Shown here: one piece after another, positions 62,431-64,000 of the stretch
How positions within the stretch are numbered: the stretch's first letter is position 1
How the letters are laid out: each line of letters starts with the position of its first letter
NCBI RefSeq assembly: GCF_020171315.1
Contig: NZ_JAIUZP010000001.1
Coordinates: 310,001-374,000, forward strand
From: Pseudooceanicola nanhaiensis
Lineage (GTDB): Bacteria > Pseudomonadota > Alphaproteobacteria > Rhodobacterales > Rhodobacteraceae
Length of the DNA stretch: 64,000 nucleotides
Direction: 5' to 3'
Position numbers and translations under genes: made by a program
The notes under the pieces: model-generated
Seen by the model: only the letters and a program-made list of their open reading frames with translations
The model's database searches: none
What the model was told of the DNA's origin: nothing

Positions 62431-63219
62431 CTAATGGCGACGGGGGAGGGGCTGCGCGGGGCGGAGGGCCGCGTGGGGCGGGGATCGCGTGGGGCGGGGG
62501 CCGCGCGGATCGGTCTGCCAGGCGGCGACGATCCGGGCCGGGGTGGCGGAGGGCAGGCCAAGGCGGTAGCCCTGCCCGAAGCTGGTCTGGATCAGGTCGT
62601 CCGGGGCGCCGAGGGTCTCCAGCTTGGCGCGGATGCGGCAGATGTAGACGTCGATGATCTTGGGATCGGGCTCGTCTTCCCAGGCGTAGAGCTGCGACAT
62701 GATCTGTTCGCGGGTCACCAGCGTGCCGCCGCGCAGGGCCAGCATCTCGATCAGTTCGTATTCCAACCGGGTCAGGTGCAGGCGGTCCCCGCCCACGTCG
62801 ACGTTCTGCCAGCTGAGGTTCACGCGGACGCCATCGCAGTCGACCAGCGGGTTCGGCAGGCCGTGCGACCGGCGGATGTAGGCGCGCAGCTGGGCCACGG
62901 TTTCGCGCGGCACATCGGGCCAGTCGGAGACGTCATCGGCCCCCAACCGCATCAGCCGGGCGCGCTGCTCGGGATCGATATGGCGCGAGAAGACGCAGAT
63001 CGGCAGGCTGGGCTGGCTGTGGCGCAGCGCGATGACCAGTTCGCTGATCTTCATGTCGGGCAGGTCGGTGTCCAGCAGGATCGCGTTCTGCTGACCGCTG
63101 CGGGCGTATTCCAGCACCTCCGCCGCATCCCGCGCGCCGGTCACGAAGAAGCCGGCGTCGCGCATCGTCTTGGCGAGGATCGCCATGTTCCAGTTGGTTT
63201 CCGACATCAGAAGGCGCAT
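62431..63219 (-). CDS. OmpR-type regulator with degenerate receiver (FtcR-like)
   Basis: 262 residues. The receiver keeps the central Asp (AILLDTDLPDM) but lacks the N-terminal acidic pair (RLLMSETNWN) and the conserved Lys, so phosphorylation is doubtful. The winged-helix domain (RLEYELIEMLALRGGTLVTREQIMSQLYAW...DVYICRIRAKLE) is complete. Overall it resembles FtcR/Rem-type regulators, which control flagellar genes in other alphaproteobacteria; that role here is inference. The Pro/Arg-rich tail is low complexity. The ATG at 63219 has AAAGGA upstream. Confidence 0.85.
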   Translation of the reverse strand: MRLLMSETNWNMAILAKTMRDAGFFVTGARDAAEVLEYARSGQQNAILLDTDLPDMKISELVIALRHSQPSLPICVFSRHIDPEQRARLMRLGADDVSDWPDVPRETVAQLRAYIRRSHGLPNPLVDCDGVRVNLSWQNVDVGGDRLHLTRLEYELIEMLALRGGTLVTREQIMSQLYAWEDEPDPKIIDVYICRIRAKLETLGAPDDLIQTSFGQGYRLGLPSATPARIVAAWQTDPRGPRPTRSPPHAALRPAQPLPRRH

Positions 63220-63463
63220 CGTCCGGTCCTTTCGCTGAAGGGCAGGCGCTGCGCGGCGATGGGGGCCGGTCAGCGGCCCACACCGTGTTGAATTGTCCGC
63301 GCCCGGGTCTGTGGGGCGCAAGGAATGGATAACCGAAACGGGGCAGGCGCGTCGCCTATCCGAAAGGATAAAATGCCGCGTTTCTGGTGGGTTGGTTAAC
63401 GGCGGCCGCCTGCGGTGCGCGGCGGCCTTTGGCCCTGTCCCGCGTGGCGGGCCGCCGCACCCC

Positions 63464-64000
63464 CTACCGCTTCTTGCGCTTCACGTTCCCGCCGCGCTGG
63501 CCCGGGCGCCCGGCGGTGGAGCGGCCGCGCTTGCCGGTCTCGGCCTCGACGGCGGCCTCGATCGCGGATTGCCGGGCCATGGGATCGTCCGACACCGCGA
63601 GGTCCACCGCCTCCAGCCGCTTGACCTCGTCCCGCAGCCGCGCGGCCTCCTCGAATTCGAGGTTCTCGGCGGCCTTGCGCATCTGGTCGCGCAGCGCGTC
63701 GAGATGGGCCTGAAGGTTCGCACCCGCCAGCGGCTTGTCGACCTTGGCCGTCACGCGGTTCATGTCCACGTCGCCCTGATAGAGCCCGGCGAGGATGTCC
63801 TCGACGTTCTTCTTCACCGTGGCGGGGGTGATGCCGTGTTCCTCGTTGTAGGCGATCTGCTTCTCGCGCCGGCGGTCGGTCTCGGCCATTGCGCGTTCCA
63901 TGGAGCCGGTGATCCGGTCGGCGTACATGATCACCCGGCCGTCGGCGTTCCGCGCCGCCCGGCCGATGGTCTGCACCAGCGAGGTCTCGGAGCGCAGGAA
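63464..64000 (-). CDS. uvrB: Excinuclease ABC subunit B, C-terminal fragment
   Basis: About 178 residues, cut by the window end (frame open at 64000). FLRSETSLVQTIGRAARNADGR is helicase motif VI; the C-terminal UVR domain (HLDALRDQMRKAAENLEFEEAARLRDEVKRLE) binds UvrC. The tail is Arg/Lys-rich (GGNVKRKKR). The 244 bases between this gene and the regulator show nothing beyond GC-rich spacer. Confidence 0.95.
   Translation of the reverse strand, partial: FLRSETSLVQTIGRAARNADGRVIMYADRITGSMERAMAETDRRREKQIAYNEEHGITPATVKKNVEDILAGLYQGDVDMNRVTAKVDKPLAGANLQAHLDALRDQMRKAAENLEFEEAARLRDEVKRLEAVDLAVSDDPMARQSAIEAAVEAETGKRGRSTAGRPGQRGGNVKRKKR

Noticed and set aside
1-64000. tRNA, rRNA, insertion sequences or prophage
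   Set aside because: Intergenic regions were read by eye; none shows a tRNA cloverleaf, rRNA segment, transposase or phage structural gene.

Overview
This 64-kb window is high-GC chromosomal DNA from an alphaproteobacterium, most likely a member of the Rhodobacteraceae (Roseobacter/Rhodobacter group). The evidence is a PhyR/NepR/EcfG general stress response module, a class I lysyl-tRNA synthetase, a NasST-controlled nitrate assimilation cluster, an FeS-type bacterial cryptochrome/photolyase and dense housekeeping synteny. I saw no rRNA, tRNA, CRISPR array, transposase or prophage. The first gene (an Orn/Lys/Arg decarboxylase) and the last (uvrB) are cut by the window ends.

Layout. 1-8.8 kb: decarboxylase end, photolyase, two short-chain dehydrogenases, a SPOR-tailed D,D-carboxypeptidase, a HAD phosphatase, clpS, an RsmC-like methyltransferase and hemF. 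8.9-14.4 kb: general stress response. A HisKA_2 kinase, the sigma factor EcfG and the 52-residue anti-sigma factor NepR run leftward and phyR runs rightward. Small stress-type membrane proteins and a YihY-family protein follow. At least five GGAAC-N16/17-NGTT promoters lie here, two of them overlapping in the nepR-phyR gap. 14.4-17.7 kb: hemE, hemC, a secreted protein and rppH. 17.8-29.4 kb: nitrate assimilation, namely nasT-nasS, a structured leader RNA, an ABC nitrate transporter, a FAD/NADH electron-transfer protein, the molybdenum nitrate reductase and a TrpD2/YbiB-like protein.

29.4-38.2 kb is the accessory highlight. Four tightly coupled leftward genes encode a subtilase-fold protein with Thr at the nucleophile position, a trypsin-like protease with unassigned helical and C-terminal regions, a large STAND ATPase, and a fusion of a second trypsin-like protease with a NUC1-type DNA/RNA endonuclease. 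The set reads as a sensor-NTPase plus proteolytic cascade ending in a nuclease, so I propose it as a candidate conflict (anti-phage or cell-suicide) system. Short tandem-repeat arrays sit at both of its ends.

38.4-64 kb: a LysR regulator with gcdH; ctpA, an EnvC-like gene, gpmI, rlmH and rsfS; an MscS channel; leuC and leuD with an HdeD-like gene between them; a membrane protein followed by a phosphatase/nuclease-fold gene lacking a standard start codon; nadD; a Tat-exported PBP4 (dacB); terB; lysK; small secreted proteins; a large beta-helix protein; a flavin-fold protein; an outer-membrane beta-barrel candidate; a degenerate OmpR-type regulator; and the uvrB 3' end. A family of interspersed hairpin-containing repeats recurs near 15.5 and 40.7 kb. 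Coordinates and motif positions were worked out by hand; no database search or folding program was run.
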